Source of the DNA: Telluribacter roseus
Lineage (GTDB): Bacteria > Bacteroidota > Bacteroidia > Cytophagales > Spirosomataceae
Length of the DNA: 64,000 nt
Direction of reading: 5' to 3'
Assembly: GCF_017355915.2 (NCBI RefSeq)
Contig: NZ_JAFEUV020000014.1
Span: forward strand, 62,001-126,000
Shown: in pieces, positions 43,276 through 52,329 of the stretch
Numbering within the stretch: position 1 is the first letter of the stretch
Layout of the letters: each line of letters begins with the position of its first letter
Translations under genes and position numbers: made by a program
The notes under the pieces: model-generated
What the model saw: the letters and a program-made list of their open reading frames with translations, nothing else
Database searches by the model: none
Told to the model about the DNA's origin: nothing

Positions 43276-44427
43276 ATGATAGAATGTGTTAAGTGCGGCC
43301 AGGTAGATGCCATCAAGCGGGCGGGCTTTGTGCGGGGAAAGCAGCGGTTCCACTGCCGGCACTGCAGCTACCATTTTGTGGTGGCCGATCCGGCTCCCGC
43401 CAAACCCGCCAGACGACAGGCTACCATTATGGACATTGCCCAGCATCTGGGTATATCTCCTTCCACGGTATCACGGGCCCTGCTCAACCGCTACGGCATC
43501 AACGAGCGAACCAGAGCGGAGATCTTACGGGTGGCGCAGGAACTGGACTACCAGCCCAACCTGCTGGCCCAGAGCCTCAGCAACAGCGAAACCCATACCA
43601 TCGGAGTGATTATTCCCGACATCGAAAGGCCCTTCTTTGCATCGGTGGTCAGCGGCATTCAGCAGGTGGCGTCGGCGTCGGGTTACCGGGTGATGGTGTG
43701 CCAGTCCAACGAATCGCACCAGATGGAGGTAGCCAATGTACAGGCGCTGGTAGCCAGCCGGGTCGACGGACTGCTGATCTGCCACTCCACCGAAACTACC
43801 TCCTTTGACCACATCCGGTTGCCGCACCGCAAGGGGCTGCCCATTGTGCACTTTGATCGGATCTGCGAAGACATTGATACTTCCAAGGTAGTGCAGGACG
43901 ACTACGGCGGGGGCGCGGCCATCGCCGAGCACCTGCTTCGGCAGGGCTGCCGACAGCTGGCCATCTTTGCTGGCCCCCCGGAGCTGCTGATCAGCAGGAG
44001 GCGGGTGGAGGGCTTCCTGAGTACCCTGGCCGATCAGGGCATAGCAGCGGATGGGGTACGGGTGGTCCATAGTCATTTCAAACCGGACGAAGCACTCCAT
44101 ACTCTGCGGGAATGGTTGCAAAGCCCTGCCCCACCCGATGGCATTTTCTGCGTCCACTACGGCAATGCGATAGATATGATGCTGGACCTGAAACAGCGGG
44201 GCATACGCATACCGGAGGAGATAGCCATAGCCGGCTTTGGGGAAGATAGGCTGGCGGCTGTGATAGAGCCCGGCCTTACCACCATCCATCAGCATCCGTT
44301 CCAGATCGGGCGCCAGGCGGCACTGCTGTTTCTCAACCAGATCATGGCTCCGGAAAGCTTCGTACCTACTACGCATCAGGTAAAAGGCGAACTAATTGTG
44401 CGTCAATCAACCCTTCGGCGAGGCTGA
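43276..44427 (+). CDS. LacI-family regulator with N-terminal transposase-type zinc ribbon
   Basis: The 383-residue protein starts with a four-cysteine zinc ribbon (C4, C7, C27, C30: CVKC ... GFVRGKQRFHCRHCSYHF), the pattern found at the N-terminus of IS1-type transposases. A proline/lysine-rich linker (about 37-48) follows. Next come a complete LacI helix-turn-helix and hinge (TIMDIAQHLGISPSTVSRAL, about 50-105) and the periplasmic-binding-protein-like effector domain (ETHTIGVIIPDIERPFFASV onward). It is divergent from the UxuA-GH67-SDR unit and probably represses it until a uronic-acid derivative binds. The first Met gives the ribbon; a start at Met52 would cut the HTH, so the ribbon is part of the protein. 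Confidence 0.88.
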   Translation: MIECVKCGQVDAIKRAGFVRGKQRFHCRHCSYHFVVADPAPAKPARRQATIMDIAQHLGISPSTVSRALLNRYGINERTRAEILRVAQELDYQPNLLAQSLSNSETHTIGVIIPDIERPFFASVVSGIQQVASASGYRVMVCQSNESHQMEVANVQALVASRVDGLLICHSTETTSFDHIRLPHRKGLPIVHFDRICEDIDTSKVVQDDYGGGAAIAEHLLRQGCRQLAIFAGPPELLISRRRVEGFLSTLADQGIAADGVRVVHSHFKPDEALHTLREWLQSPAPPDGIFCVHYGNAIDMMLDLKQRGIRIPEEIAIAGFGEDRLAAVIEPGLTTIHQHPFQIGRQAALLFLNQIMAPESFVPTTHQVKGELIVRQSTLRRG

Positions 44428-44495
44428 ATAGGCACTTTGCCATTTTACAGAAAAAACTTCTTTTTGTTATAGACAGTACTCCAATAAAAAACTCC

Positions 44496-44503
44496 TAACT
44501 TTG
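44496..44503 (+). promoter_or_regulatory. Promoter -7 element of aspC
   Basis: TAACTTTG matches TAnnTTTG. No TTG lies at the standard distance, so the upstream half is unclear. Confidence 0.5.
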
Positions 44504-44514
44504 CGGGCAATTTG

Positions 44515-44529
44515 TTGAAACCGTTTCAA
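44515..44529. promoter_or_regulatory. LacI/CcpA-like palindrome before aspC
   Basis: TTGAAACCGTTTCAA is a 15-base palindrome with one central base, close to known LacI/GalR-family operators (TGAAACCGTTTCA). It starts 11 bases after the -7 element and lies in the predicted leader of aspC. The binding protein is unknown; the LacI-type gene just upstream has a different-looking operator. Confidence 0.5.
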
Positions 44530-44550
44530 TTACTTTAATTTTTTAATGCA

Positions 44551-45768
44551 ATGTCCGCAGTAGCAGAGCAAGCGCGGTTGCTGGCCGACCGCATCAACGC
44601 CCTCGAAGAATCTTCGACGCTGGCGATGACCAAAAAGGCCCGTGAGTTGGCTGCCGAAGGCCACAAAGTAATTAGTCTGAGTGTGGGAGAGCCTGACTTC
44701 AAGACTCCCGCCCACATTTGCGAAGCCGCCAAGAAAGCCATTGACGATGGATTCCACGGCTATTCGCCCGTAGCAGGGTACCCTGATCTCCGCAAGGCGA
44801 TTGCTGATAAATTGAAACGCGACAACAACATTGACTGGAAACCTGAGAATATCGTGGTATCAACGGGTGCCAAGCACTCCCTGGCCAACGCGATTCAGGT
44901 ACTTGTAAACCCGGGTGACGAGGTGATCATCTTCGCTCCGTACTGGGTAAGCTACTCCGAAATGGTTAAACTGGCCGAAGGAAAGTCAGTGGTATTGGAA
45001 GGAGCGTTCGAAAATGATTTTAAAGTAACGGCTGAGCAGCTCGAAGCGGCCATTACGCCTCGTACCAAGGTGGTGATGTATGCGTCACCTAACAACCCTA
45101 CGGGGTCGGTGTACTCGGAGGCTGAGCTTCGCTCTATCGCGGCGGTACTTGAGAAGCACGACAATATCTTCGTGGTAGCCGATGAGATCTACGAATACAT
45201 CAACTTCACCGAAGAAGGCCACTTCAGCATGGGTTCTATCCCTGCTCTGAAAGACCGTGTGATCACTGTAAACGGGGTAGCCAAAGGCTTCGCCATGACC
45301 GGCTGGCGTATCGGATTTATCGGTGCTGCCAAGTGGATCGCCGACGGTATCGAGAAACTGCAGGGACAGGTAACATCAGGTACCAACTCCATCGCTCAGA
45401 AAGCCGCCGTGGCTGCTTTCAACGGACCACTGGATGCTACCCGCGAAATGACTAAGGCGTACGCCCGTCGTCGTGACCTGGTGGTTGGTCTGCTGAAAGA
45501 GATACCTGGCTTTAAGGTGAATGTACCTCAGGGCGCTTTCTACGCGTTCCCTGATGTAAGCTACTACTTTGGCAAGTCAGATGGTAAGACCGAAATCAAA
45601 GATTCGGACGACTTCTCCCTGTGGCTGCTCAATTCAGTATATGTATCAACAGTAGCCGGTTCGGGCTTCGGAGCACCTAACTGTATCCGTATCTCAACTG
45701 CTGCTGCGGATGAAGCACTGACCGAAGCCGTACAACGCATCAAAGATGCCGTTGCTACGCTGAAGTAA
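44551..45768 (+). CDS. aspC: Aspartate aminotransferase, class I
   Basis: The enzyme swaps the amino group between aspartate and 2-oxoglutarate with PLP. The 405-residue chain has the class I motifs LSVGEPDFKTPAHICEAA, YASPNNPTGSVYSEAEL, VVADEIYEYINF, the PLP lysine in VNGVAKGFAMTGWRIGF, and CIRISTAAADEAL. It may also act on aromatic amino acids, as related Bacteroidota enzymes do. It is monocistronic. Confidence 0.88.
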   Translation: MSAVAEQARLLADRINALEESSTLAMTKKARELAAEGHKVISLSVGEPDFKTPAHICEAAKKAIDDGFHGYSPVAGYPDLRKAIADKLKRDNNIDWKPENIVVSTGAKHSLANAIQVLVNPGDEVIIFAPYWVSYSEMVKLAEGKSVVLEGAFENDFKVTAEQLEAAITPRTKVVMYASPNNPTGSVYSEAELRSIAAVLEKHDNIFVVADEIYEYINFTEEGHFSMGSIPALKDRVITVNGVAKGFAMTGWRIGFIGAAKWIADGIEKLQGQVTSGTNSIAQKAAVAAFNGPLDATREMTKAYARRRDLVVGLLKEIPGFKVNVPQGAFYAFPDVSYYFGKSDGKTEIKDSDDFSLWLLNSVYVSTVAGSGFGAPNCIRISTAAADEALTEAVQRIKDAVATLK

Positions 45769-45786
45769 TCTTATATACTCACTAAC

Positions 45787-45819
45787 AAAAGCCCCGTCGG
45801 TAGCCACCGCGGGGCTTTT
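45787..45819. terminator. Terminator of aspC
   Basis: AAAAGCCCCG (45787-45796) pairs perfectly with CGGGGCTTTT (45810-45819). Confidence 0.85.
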
Positions 45820-46052
45820 GCGTTATAGCCGAGCCAGTACTTATACTATATGTCAGCAGATCGACGGCCCTATTTTCCAAAATATGAGCTGAACCTGATG
45901 CTGCTACAATGAGTTGTACAGTGTAGCACAGGGAAAAATAGGATAAATCGAAAAACCATGAGTTATTTTGTACTCGCTGTGGAGTACTCATGCAGTAATA
46001 CGAGTGGTGGCTCCCTCCTGAGCCCTGCACATGAACAAAAGTCAACTATATA

Positions 46053-47123
46053 ATGAGCAAATATTACTATCTGAAAGTAAAAGAAGTGGAGCGCGAAACA
46101 CCCGATGCCGTTACCATCCACTTCTGGCATCCACTCAACGAAGTGGTGAAGTATAAGCCCGGCCAGTTCCTGACCCTGCTCCTGCCGCACGAAGGTACCA
46201 AGGTACGTCGCTCCTACTCCATGTCCAGCTCTCCCTATACCGATGTGTCGCTGGCGATTACGGTAAAGCGGGTACCTAACGGCTTCGCCTCCAACTACCT
46301 GATCGACTCGGTAAAGGAAGGTGATGTAATAGAGGTCATGGAGCCCATGGGTAACTTCACGCCTGAACTGGACGCTGACCAGGCACGCACGGTGGTACTG
46401 ATCGGAGCCGGTAGTGGTGTTACGCCCCTTATATCCATCGCCAAGTCGGTACTGATCGTGGAGCCGGAGAGTACAGTACGTCTGCTATACGGCAACCGCA
46501 CCGAGAACAGCATTATTTTTAAAGAGAAAATAGACGCCCTCGTTACTAAATACGGAGAGCGGTTTCAGGTGGTACATACGCTTACGCAGCCACACGAAAC
46601 CTGGACCGGCGAAACGGGCCGCCTGAATAAATCGCATATTCTTAAACTCATGGAGAAGTGGCCCGCTACGGATCCCACTAGTACCGACTACTACCTCTGC
46701 GGCCCCGAGGATATGATGGAGGAAGCCAAGCGGGCGCTGGATGTGCTGGGCGTTCCTAAGGAAAAGGTACACAAAGAAAGCTTCCTGACGGCCACTACCG
46801 CCAAGGCGCACGGCGAGGTAACGCTGGAAGAAAACGACGGAAGTATGAAAACACGCGAAATAACAGTACTGTATGAAGGTAGTGAGTACAAGTTTAAGGT
46901 AGAGCCCCACCAGACGGTACTGGAGGCGGCCCTGGATCTGGACATTGACCTGCCCTACTCCTGCCAGGCAGGTATGTGTACTGCCTGTATGGGCCGCTGT
47001 GTATCGGGCAAGGTACACCTGGACGAAGAAGATGCCCTGTCAGAAGCTGAGCTGAAGGCGGGCTTCATCCTCACCTGCGTCACCCACCCTATGAGTGATG
47101 ATGTAGTGATTGAGGTAGAATAA
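46053..47123 (+). CDS. PaaE-like flavin reductase with C-terminal 2Fe-2S ferredoxin domain
   Basis: The 356-residue protein has a ferredoxin-NADP reductase module (FAD motif RRSYSMSSSP at about 50-59; nucleotide motif LIGAGSGVTPLISIA at about 112-126). A plant-type ferredoxin domain follows (SCQAGMCTACMGRC with the fourth cysteine in ILTCVTHP). This layout is that of PaaE and related reductases that feed electrons to oxygenases or desaturases. No oxygenase gene is adjacent, so the partner is unknown. It is cytoplasmic. Confidence 0.85.
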   Translation: MSKYYYLKVKEVERETPDAVTIHFWHPLNEVVKYKPGQFLTLLLPHEGTKVRRSYSMSSSPYTDVSLAITVKRVPNGFASNYLIDSVKEGDVIEVMEPMGNFTPELDADQARTVVLIGAGSGVTPLISIAKSVLIVEPESTVRLLYGNRTENSIIFKEKIDALVTKYGERFQVVHTLTQPHETWTGETGRLNKSHILKLMEKWPATDPTSTDYYLCGPEDMMEEAKRALDVLGVPKEKVHKESFLTATTAKAHGEVTLEENDGSMKTREITVLYEGSEYKFKVEPHQTVLEAALDLDIDLPYSCQAGMCTACMGRCVSGKVHLDEEDALSEAELKAGFILTCVTHPMSDDVVIEVE

Positions 47124-47141
47124 GCGAGCTATACATGTTAA

Positions 47142-47182
47142 CTAAAAAGCCCTGACTGGATGATCCAGTCAGGGCTTTTTAG
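47142..47182. terminator. Bidirectional 19-bp terminator
   Basis: The arms 47142-47160 and 47164-47182 (core AAAAAGCCCTGACTGGA) pair perfectly with a 3-nt loop. It lies between the converging reductase and M56 genes and has A- and T-runs on both sides. Confidence 0.9.
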
Positions 47183-47186
47183 TTGA

Positions 47187-49106
47187 TTACTTCTTTTTGG
47201 CCGGAGGCGTGGGCGGAACCGGAGGTGCCGCAGGTCGGGCCGGAGTAGCTGGCACCGGCGGAGCCACGGAGCCTTTCGGTGTAGTACCAGCCTTGACAGC
47301 TGCCTTAGCCGGACGAGGAGCGTGGGGCGCATCGGGGGCTGGCGGCGGCGGTGGGGGCGTAGGCAAGTATTTCTCCATTCCCCGCGCTTCCAGTTCCATT
47401 TTGCGGCCTAGCGTTTCCAGCTGACGGCTAATCTCTTCTATCTCCTGCTGGGTCTTCCGGAAAGGTTCGCCAGTGGTTTCGGCCTGTCTTCTTCCCTCAG
47501 CAATCTGGGCGTTAAGCTGGGTCACTTCCTGCTCCTGGGCTTTTATCTGCTGCTCTATTTCGGCCAGTTGCTTCTCTACCTCGGCTTCGCTCAGTTTAAC
47601 TGCTCCTGCTTTCTGATTTGGGTGTAGTAAGACCGAGCGCTTCTGGATTAATTTCTCGCGGGCCTCCATCAGCTTATCTTTCTTCCACTCTATCTTTTCC
47701 CACTCCCGGTCGTAACGTTCCTGCTCAAAGCGGTGCTTCTCCATGGTCAGGTGCAGATCTTCCATGCGGCGGTGCAGGGGCTCCATCTGCTGCTGCATTA
47801 CTTCCATTTTTTTGTGGAATGCCTCCAGCTTCTCCCGCAGCGTATCGTTCATTTTAAATTGCCAGTCGTGGTTGAAATCAAATTTGAAGTCATAGGCCAT
47901 TTCAGGCATGTTGATATTCTCGGTGTCTATATCAATGTCTAACTCTATATCTTCCATTTCCTCCATATCAACCTCTGCTTCCTCCTCTACCTCTATGGTG
48001 GTATCCGCGTAGGCTACCGATAAGTACGGAATATCTTTGACTTTGGCGGTAGTGGCTTTAACTGCTTTTTTATCCTGCTTCCGCTCTACGGCGTATACCG
48101 ACACACCTATCAGTACTCCGGCTACTACCAATAGTACCGGCAAGCCCGCCCACATCCGTACTGGCTTAGGCGCCAGGCCCAGTACCCGGCGTACACGCTG
48201 CAGAAGTACCGGCTTTTGGGAAGCAAATGGTACAGCCAGCGCCGGACTCGACTGCCACTCCGCCACCCGCACCAGCGCATGGGCCAGCGACATCCTATCA
48301 CCGGAAATGGTAATGGCTATATCGTCGCAGCAGTGCTCACGCTCGGTACGTACCTTGTTTGACAGCCACCACAGCGCCGGGTGAAAGAAGAATACCACCT
48401 CTACAAACGACTGCAGCAGATTGACGAGGTAGTCGTGCCGACGGATATGCGCCAGCTCGTGCGCCAAGATAGCCTCTACCTGTGCCGGTGAAAATCCGGT
48501 CAGCAGCCCTATTGGTACCAGCACCACCGGACTCAGCGCTCCTACCACCATAGGAGTAGTGATACGGGTGCTCTCGCATAGCTCTATCGACTGCGTAATA
48601 TTAAGCCGGGCCGTCAGGATGCTAAAGCGGTTGCGCCACTCCCGATCAGCCACCGGCACGGCTCCGCTCCGCAGGTACTCGACGTACAGCCAGCTACCCA
48701 TGAAGCGCAGCATCAATAGTCCGGCGCCAATCAGCCAGCACACCACCAGCTCGGTAAGATGCGTATTGACCCACAGGCGAACCTGACTGGCCAGCGATAG
48801 CTCCACCGGCCGCCACAACAGCGCCGAAGCGGCCCCAGTGGTAGCGATGGCAGTAGCGCCGGCCGCTGTGGCGGTAGCCTTCGCATCCTGGAGGTAATAG
48901 GCCAGCGTAGCGAGCGAGCCTACTACCTGAGCAATCAGCAGGCCAATACCTAGTCCGTAGCGTGCCTGCGCCGGTCGGTTACGAAGCAGGTAGAAGCCCA
49001 GAACGGCTACCAGTGCCAGCAGAGCTCCCTGCCAGAGCGCGTGCAGGAGCATCCAACCCACTGCACTCACAAGAGATTCCGGAAGTATACTTAGTAAGTC
49101 TTTCAT
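47187..49106 (-). CDS. M56-family metallopeptidase (BlaR1/MecR1-like sensor)
   Basis: The 639-residue membrane protein has four probable membrane segments in the first 340 residues and the gluzincin motif ILAHELAHIRRHDY (H216, E217, H220) facing the cytoplasm. In place of a penicillin-binding sensor domain it has a long acidic and coiled-coil region (about 385-590; MEEMEDIELDIDIDTENI, then heptad-rich helices) and a proline-rich tail. By analogy to BlaR1 it should cleave or inactivate the BlaI-type repressor encoded two bases upstream. The signal is unknown and probably not a beta-lactam. Confidence 0.85.
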   Translation of the reverse strand: MKDLLSILPESLVSAVGWMLLHALWQGALLALVAVLGFYLLRNRPAQARYGLGIGLLIAQVVGSLATLAYYLQDAKATATAAGATAIATTGAASALLWRPVELSLASQVRLWVNTHLTELVVCWLIGAGLLMLRFMGSWLYVEYLRSGAVPVADREWRNRFSILTARLNITQSIELCESTRITTPMVVGALSPVVLVPIGLLTGFSPAQVEAILAHELAHIRRHDYLVNLLQSFVEVVFFFHPALWWLSNKVRTEREHCCDDIAITISGDRMSLAHALVRVAEWQSSPALAVPFASQKPVLLQRVRRVLGLAPKPVRMWAGLPVLLVVAGVLIGVSVYAVERKQDKKAVKATTAKVKDIPYLSVAYADTTIEVEEEAEVDMEEMEDIELDIDIDTENINMPEMAYDFKFDFNHDWQFKMNDTLREKLEAFHKKMEVMQQQMEPLHRRMEDLHLTMEKHRFEQERYDREWEKIEWKKDKLMEAREKLIQKRSVLLHPNQKAGAVKLSEAEVEKQLAEIEQQIKAQEQEVTQLNAQIAEGRRQAETTGEPFRKTQQEIEEISRQLETLGRKMELEARGMEKYLPTPPPPPPAPDAPHAPRPAKAAVKAGTTPKGSVAPPVPATPARPAAPPVPPTPPAKKK

Positions 49107-49108
49107 GG

Positions 49109-49483
49109 CTAACGATTGTTTTCGATATCATTGAGTAGTTTCCTGATTTCATCCAGCTCCTCCTGCGATGCCTTGTGGTTGCCCAGGGCCTGCATGACCA
49201 GCCGGGCCGCCGAGCCGCGGAAAGTAGTTTCAACAAAGCGATCCAGGAGTGTCTGCTGGGTTTCTTCCTCGCTGACACCTGCCGTATAGATATGGGAGCG
49301 TCCTTCCTCCGAGCGGTGGAGGAGGCCCTTCTCGTGCATGATCTGCATGAGCTTCAGGGTGGTTGTATAGCCGGCCTCTTTGGTAGCGGCCAGGTATTCG
49401 TGTACCTGCCGTACTGTACTTGGTCCCTCTTTCCACAGGTAATGCAGAATCTCGAGTTCCGAATCAGTTGGTTTTAGACTCAT
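49109..49483 (-). CDS. BlaI/MecI/CopY-family repressor
   Basis: The 124-residue protein has the BlaI winged helix (LKPTDSELEILHYLWKEG, STVRQVHEYLAATKEAGYTT) and the C-terminal dimer helices. Three palindromes of the form TACGAA-N4-TTCGTA lie directly upstream of its start codon, so it probably represses its own operon with the M56 gene. The stop codon is two bases from the start of that gene. Confidence 0.9.
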   Translation of the reverse strand: MSLKPTDSELEILHYLWKEGPSTVRQVHEYLAATKEAGYTTTLKLMQIMHEKGLLHRSEEGRSHIYTAGVSEEETQQTLLDRFVETTFRGSAARLVMQALGNHKASQEELDEIRKLLNDIENNR

Positions 49484-49870
49484 GGCTTTATCAGTTTTTT
49501 ACCTACGAAGATCTTCGTAACAAACATATACGAAAATATTCGTACTTGCAAGAGGTGTCTACGAATATTTTCGTAGAACGTTCTTAAAAAATGTTAATCG
49601 AGAGGTATCAGGCCTGAAACTGTACGAAAGATGGAGGAATGGGCTCTAAGGTTGCATCAGGAGTATGTAGAAAAAAGGTTTATGCTTTTGGGGAGCCGGG
49701 AGTGTCGCTCCTACGGAGCTTGAAGAACAGGGGGAATAACTAGCCCTACTAAAGTACCGCCCCTCCGGAGCTGCATCTCGTATTAAAGCTAAACCTTCGG
49801 CGCAGCTCTCTTAGCATTTCGACAGGTACTGCGGCGAATCATCTGCAATTGTAATCAGAAGATTTCTTCT
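49484..49870. other. Control region of the blaI-M56 operon and gap to recF, 387 bp
   Basis: Bases 49504-49575 hold three BlaI-type operators. The rest (about 49600-49870) has no gene. It contains short imperfect GC-rich palindromes (GCTCCTACGGAGC near 49709, CCTCCGGAGC near 49763) and looks like decayed intergenic repeat sequence. Confidence 0.5.
49504..49575. promoter_or_regulatory. Three palindromic BlaI-type operators
   Basis: TACGAAGATCTTCGTA (49504-49519), TACGAAAATATTCGTA (49529-49544) and TACGAATATTTTCGTA (49560-49575) share outer TACGAA/TTCGTA or close forms with variable centres. Starts are 25 and 31 bases apart. The nearest is 20 bases upstream of the repressor start codon. The layout suggests cooperative autorepression. 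Confidence 0.82.
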
Positions 49871-50956
49871 CTACTTCCCGATCTCAAAGAAGCGGACATC
49901 CGCCTGAACGTGATCCAGAATACGGTGGGAGCGCTCAGGGCGAGCGTCGGTAATGAATACCTGTCCCAGAAAACCATCATCAATGAGCTCGATCAGTTTG
50001 TGGATGCGGCGGTCGTCGAGCTTATCAAATATATCATCGAGCAGGAGCATGGGTTTGGTCTCCTTTTCATCGGCCAGGAGTGCGTACTGCGCCAGCTTCA
50101 GCGCTATCACAAATGACTTTTGCTGCCCCTGCGAGCCGAACTTCTTCAGAGCCACTCCGTCAATCTCGAATACATAGTCATCCTTATGTACGCCTTTAAG
50201 CGTACGCTGCGCGTGCAGGTCGCGCGAGCGGTGCCGACGAAACTCTGCACCAAAGTCCTCTACGGCTACTTCGCTTTCGTAGATAATCTCCACGCGCTCC
50301 CGCTCGCTGCTCAGGTAGGCGTAGTACTTCCGGAACAGGGGCAGGTACTTATCCATAAAAGTACGGCGATGTTCGTAGATACGCTGCGCCAGCCCAATGA
50401 GTGGCTCGTTGTATGTCTCGAGCATATCCTCGTCGAGGTAGTTGCGCTCGGCAAAAAGCTTGAGCAGACTGTTGCGCTGGGTGAGCAGCTTGTTGTACTG
50501 CAGGTAGTCGTCGAGGTACGACGGGTGAAGCTGCGCCAGGACTCCGTCGAAGAAACGCCGCCGCTCTTCACTAATGCCACGCACCAGGTCGGTATCGTCG
50601 GGCGCGATGAGTACCACGGGGTACTGCCCAATATGATCGCTTAGTCGGTCATAGGATTTTTTGTCGGCCATCAGCACCTTACGCTGGCCGCGCTGCAGGC
50701 TGCAGGTGATCTGGGTACCTCTGTTCGCCTTCCTGAAGATGCCATCCAGTACAAAGAAATCGGCGGTATGGTGGATATTCAGAGCATCCTGGCTTTGAAA
50801 GGCACTTTTGGTGAGAGCTAAAAAATATATGGCGTCCAGAAGATTGGTTTTTCCGCTTCCATTCTCCCCCACGAGGCAGTTTACGCGCTCTCCAAATGTA
50901 AAACTCCCCTCTTCATAACTTTTAAAATAGGTAAGGTGGAGTTTTTCGAGCCACAT
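49871..50956 (-). CDS. recF: DNA replication and repair protein RecF
   Basis: RecF helps load RecA at DNA gaps with RecO and RecR. The 361-residue SMC-like ATPase has Walker A GENGSGKTNLL (30-40), the ABC-type signature GSQGQQKSFVIALKLA, and Walker B LLLDDIFDKLDD. No dnaA or dnaN lies beside it, so this is not the origin region, as is common for Bacteroidota recF. It is divergent from pdhA. Confidence 0.93.
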   Translation of the reverse strand: MWLEKLHLTYFKSYEEGSFTFGERVNCLVGENGSGKTNLLDAIYFLALTKSAFQSQDALNIHHTADFFVLDGIFRKANRGTQITCSLQRGQRKVLMADKKSYDRLSDHIGQYPVVLIAPDDTDLVRGISEERRRFFDGVLAQLHPSYLDDYLQYNKLLTQRNSLLKLFAERNYLDEDMLETYNEPLIGLAQRIYEHRRTFMDKYLPLFRKYYAYLSSERERVEIIYESEVAVEDFGAEFRRHRSRDLHAQRTLKGVHKDDYVFEIDGVALKKFGSQGQQKSFVIALKLAQYALLADEKETKPMLLLDDIFDKLDDRRIHKLIELIDDGFLGQVFITDARPERSHRILDHVQADVRFFEIGK

Positions 50957-51096
50957 GAACTTCTTTGTTAGGGACTTTATGCTTAATTTCGCAGGTCTTT
51001 GACATTTGCCCGGTAAAATACTTCCGGAAAAACAGGACTTTATTCAAACCAACAACGGACAGACAAAGTTCTGTCTTTATAAACGAGAACCAATAC

Positions 51097-52125
51097 ATGG
51101 CTACCGTTAAGGAGAAAAAGAAAGAATCAGCTAACAAGTTGCAGCACCCTACCGAACGTTACATGTTCTGGTATGAGAATATGCTCCTGCAGCGTCGTTT
51201 TGAAGAAAAAGCCGGCCAGCTATATGGCCAGCAGAAGATCCGCGGTTTCTGTCACCTGTACATCGGGCAGGAAGCCTGCTCATCAGGCACAGCTTCGGCG
51301 CTTACCCCTGATGATAAGTATATAACTGCTTACCGCGACCACGGTATGCCCCTGGCACTGGGTACTGATCCCAAGGCTATCATGGCTGAGATGTATGGAA
51401 AAGAAACCGGTACCACCAAAGGAAAAGGTGGCTCGATGCACATTTTTGACAAAGAGCGCAACTTCATGGGTGGACACGGTATCGTAGGAGCTCAGATCCC
51501 ACTGGGAGCTGGTATCGCCTTTGCCGAGAAGTACAACAAAACCGGTAATGTATGTATCTGTTTCTTCGGAGACGGTGCTGTACGTCAGGGTGCCTTCCAC
51601 GAAGCCTTCAACATGGCTATGACCTGGAAACTTCCGGTGATCTTTGTCGTAGAAAACAACGGATACGCGATGGGTACCTCGGTGAGCCGTACCTCTAACG
51701 TAACTGAGCTCTATACCCTGGGCGAGGCGTACGATATGCCTTCGGAGCCCGTTGATGGTATGAACGTAGAGGCCATTCACGATGCTGTATCACGTGCTGC
51801 TGATCGTGCCCGTAAGGGTGAAGGACCTACCTACCTTGAGTTCCGTACGTATCGCTACCGTGGTCACTCGATGTCGGATCCACAGAAGTACCGTACCAAA
51901 GAAGAGGTAGAAGAGTACAAGCAGCGCGACCCTATCGAGCAGGTAAAAGCTACCATTCTGGAAAACGGCATTGCTACTCAGGAAGATCTGGATGCTATCG
52001 AGGCCCGTATCAAAGCGATCGTAGCAGAGTCGGTACAATTTGCCGAGGAGTCTAAGTACCCCGATCCTAAGGAAGCCTACACAGATGTTTATGTTGACCA
52101 GGACTATCCGTTCATCATGGACTAA
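51097..52125 (+). CDS. pdhA: Pyruvate dehydrogenase E1 component, alpha subunit
   Basis: E1-alpha decarboxylates pyruvate with thiamine diphosphate together with the beta subunit, which is not next to it. The 342 residues have the cofactor motif GDGAVRQGAFHEAFNMA followed by VVENN, and the phosphorylation-loop text YRYRGHSMSDPQKYRTKEE. ATG 51097 (MATVKEKKKESANK) is chosen; a longer frame from 50965 covers the divergent promoter. Single-gene unit with its own terminator. Confidence 0.92.
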   Translation: MATVKEKKKESANKLQHPTERYMFWYENMLLQRRFEEKAGQLYGQQKIRGFCHLYIGQEACSSGTASALTPDDKYITAYRDHGMPLALGTDPKAIMAEMYGKETGTTKGKGGSMHIFDKERNFMGGHGIVGAQIPLGAGIAFAEKYNKTGNVCICFFGDGAVRQGAFHEAFNMAMTWKLPVIFVVENNGYAMGTSVSRTSNVTELYTLGEAYDMPSEPVDGMNVEAIHDAVSRAADRARKGEGPTYLEFRTYRYRGHSMSDPQKYRTKEEVEEYKQRDPIEQVKATILENGIATQEDLDAIEARIKAIVAESVQFAEESKYPDPKEAYTDVYVDQDYPFIMD

Positions 52126-52142
52126 GGTACCTGTATCCTATA

Positions 52143-52183
52143 AAAAAAGCCCGTCGTTGCCTTCCGGCTCCGGCGGGCTTTTT
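52143..52183 (+). terminator. Terminator of pdhA
   Basis: AAAAAGCCCGTCG (52144-52156) pairs with CGGCGGGCTTTTT (52171-52183) with one G-T pair. Confidence 0.8.
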
Positions 52184-52274
52184 CAATTTATCTGATACTC
52201 TTTTCAATATAAAGGAACGCTAACAAGATATTTAGGGTTTTGTTTCGTTAAAGAGGAAAGAATTATAGTGCAAC

Positions 52275-52306
52275 TTGTTTGAGTTAAAGAAGTTTTCATA
52301 ACTTTG
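52275..52306 (+). promoter_or_regulatory. Promoter of the TPR gene
   Basis: TTG (52275-52277) and TAACTTTG (52299-52306) are separated by 21 bases, a full consensus match. Confidence 0.7.
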
Positions 52307-52329
52307 CACTCCAAATTTCAACCATTTGT

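Noticed and set aside
49871-50956. recF as a sign of the replication origin
   Set aside because: No dnaA, dnaN or gyrB and no DnaA-box cluster nearby; the only two boxes are 42 kb away in a terminator.
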